A stretch of DNA of 7,261 nt from Phycisphaerales bacterium. Its GTDB lineage: Bacteria > Planctomycetota > Phycisphaerae > Phycisphaerales > UBA1924. The notes beneath the pieces are model-generated. The model ran no database searches and had not been told where the DNA came from. It was given only the letters and a program-made list of their open reading frames with translations. The DNA is taken from positions 1 through 7,261 of the forward strand of contig JAUXUZ010000490.1 in the NCBI GenBank assembly GCA_030680655.1, written 5' to 3'. Shown here piece by piece: positions 6,153 through 7,261 of this stretch. Both the position numbers and the translations under genes were made by a program. Position 1 is the stretch's first letter. Each line of letters opens with the position of its first letter.

Positions 6153-7261
6153 GTGCTGCGAACAACCCGATCCGCTCTGTCAACCCGCTCGGCGGGCCTC
6201 GCTCTCGTGCTCGCCTGCGGCCTCGCTTTCGCTGCGCCCGATGTGGGCGCACCCGGCGCGCAGCCACTCCCCGCCCAGCACGCCGCAACGTGCACCCAGT
6301 GCAACCACGGCGACGGCCTTCCCACCTACGACATCCGCATCGACGACGCGGTGTACAGCGCGATCGCGGGCACCATCGCCCAGGGCGCGGCCGACAAAGC
6401 GCTTGCCTCAGCCGCCGCGCTCCGCGCCGCCCTCCCCACGCTGGCGATCGACTTTGATGAAGCACTCGGCACACCCAAGTTCATCCGCTCGACCGCGGGC
6501 TTCCTCTCCGGGCAGCACCCCGGCGCGGCGTGGCCGGTGATCGCCGGCGGGTTCGTCGCGGCCAACCGCGCCCTGTGCGGCTTCGACGCGTCCGAACTGA
6601 CGGGCAACCGCGTGACGCGCGACTTTGTCTCCGCCAGCAACGGTGTCCGCAGCTTGACGGTGCAGCAGGTGCACGCGGGCGTTGACATCTTCGGCGCCAC
6701 GGTGCGTGCGTCGGTCACGTCCAGGGGCGAACTGGTGAACCTCTCGAGCACTATGCTCGACCGCCCCGTGGACGGCTTCAGCCCCGCTGCGGCCAAAGTC
6801 TCGGCCGCCCGCGCAATCACCATCGCCGCGGCTGACGCCGGCGTTGCCGTCGCCGAGTCGGACCTCTCGGTGCTCGAAGACGAAGCCGGGCCTGACCGGC
6901 GCGCGGTGTGGAAGACCCCTTCCACCCTGCGCCCCGATGAACCGCTGGTGACCAGCCTGGTTTACTTCCCCCTCAGCCGTACCACGCTCGTGCCCGCCTG
7001 GGCCGTTGTAATCCCCCAGCACGGGCTGGGGCACGCTTACGACACGCTGATCGACGCGACCGACGGCAAGGTGCTCTTCCGCAGCAACCGCCTGGTGTGC
7101 GCCGGGCCGATCACGTTCAACGTCTTTACCGACGACAGCCCAGCGCCGATGTCGCCGGGCCTGTTCACCACCGCCACAACGCAGGCGCCCCTCGTGTCGC
7201 GCAACATCGTCACGGTTACGCCGGCGGAGGTTGCCGCGTGGTCGCCGCTAAGTTGGATCAC
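6153..7261 (+). CDS. Fungalysin-type (M36) metallopeptidase precursor, N-terminal part
   Basis: A stop-free frame from a GTG at 6153 reaches the right edge (369 complete codons). It starts with a signal peptide (residues 1 to about 28, ending GLAFAAP). A CTQC pair (Cys47, Cys50) follows in the mature N-terminus. Residues about 150-199 resemble the fungalysin/thermolysin propeptide (FTP) fold: an extended GNRVTRDFVS strand, then LTVQQVHAGVDIFGATVRAS and a GELVNLSS strand. A PepSY-like repeat follows (about 212-311) with PAWAVVI and an IDATDGKVLFR turn. The stretch SPAPMSP to SPLSWI at the right end resembles the start of M36 catalytic regions. The propeptide normally keeps the zinc protease inactive until secretion. 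The HExxH zinc site is expected beyond the window and is not seen, so proteolytic activity is inferred. Family assignment rests on propeptide pattern, not on catalytic residues. Confidence 0.7.
   Translation, partial: MLRTTRSALSTRSAGLALVLACGLAFAAPDVGAPGAQPLPAQHAATCTQCNHGDGLPTYDIRIDDAVYSAIAGTIAQGAADKALASAAALRAALPTLAIDFDEALGTPKFIRSTAGFLSGQHPGAAWPVIAGGFVAANRALCGFDASELTGNRVTRDFVSASNGVRSLTVQQVHAGVDIFGATVRASVTSRGELVNLSSTMLDRPVDGFSPAAAKVSAARAITIAAADAGVAVAESDLSVLEDEAGPDRRAVWKTPSTLRPDEPLVTSLVYFPLSRTTLVPAWAVVIPQHGLGHAYDTLIDATDGKVLFRSNRLVCAGPITFNVFTDDSPAPMSPGLFTTATTQAPLVSRNIVTVTPAEVAAWSPLSWI

Overview
This 7.3 kb window is GC-rich bacterial DNA, densely coded, with C/G-ending codons and short intergenic gaps. 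A marine or soil planctomycete (Phycisphaerae-like) fits best. The clues are the high GC, a secreted fungalysin-type (M36) protease with a planctomycete-like propeptide, a MoxR ATPase, an unusually long dihydrolipoamide dehydrogenase, and secreted proteins with Ala/Pro-rich tails after the signal peptide. This taxonomic call is inference from protein style, not from a marker gene.

Layout: a minus-strand gene starts at 223 and runs off the left edge; it encodes a membrane-anchored protein of unknown function. Facing away from it, on the plus strand, is an exported GH13 alpha-amylase/alpha-glucosidase (319-1986). Its leader has no visible ribosome binding site but carries a strong hairpin just before the start codon. 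Then come an exported helical protein with two LTxxQ (Spy/CpxP-like) motifs (2070-3068), a MoxR-family AAA+ ATPase (3139-4206), a hairpin that probably ends that transcript, a separate dihydrolipoamide dehydrogenase gene (4351-5904), a 248-base intergenic region with two hairpins and a candidate promoter, and the 5' part of a GTG-started M36 metallopeptidase precursor (6153 to the right edge).

How the genes may work together: the amylase and the protease would degrade polymers outside the cytoplasm, and Lpd serves the central 2-oxoacid dehydrogenase complexes. MoxR ATPases usually act as chaperones with DUF58/VWA partners, but none is adjacent here; its upstream neighbour is instead an envelope protein with chaperone-like motifs. 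The spacings (83 bases amylase to LTxxQ gene, 70 bases to moxR) allow co-transcription but do not prove it.

I see no CRISPR array, tRNA, rRNA, insertion sequence or other obvious mobile element. No clearly new multi-gene system is visible. The items most worth a second look are the amylase leader hairpin, the LTxxQ protein next to an orphan moxR, and the atypical Lpd.
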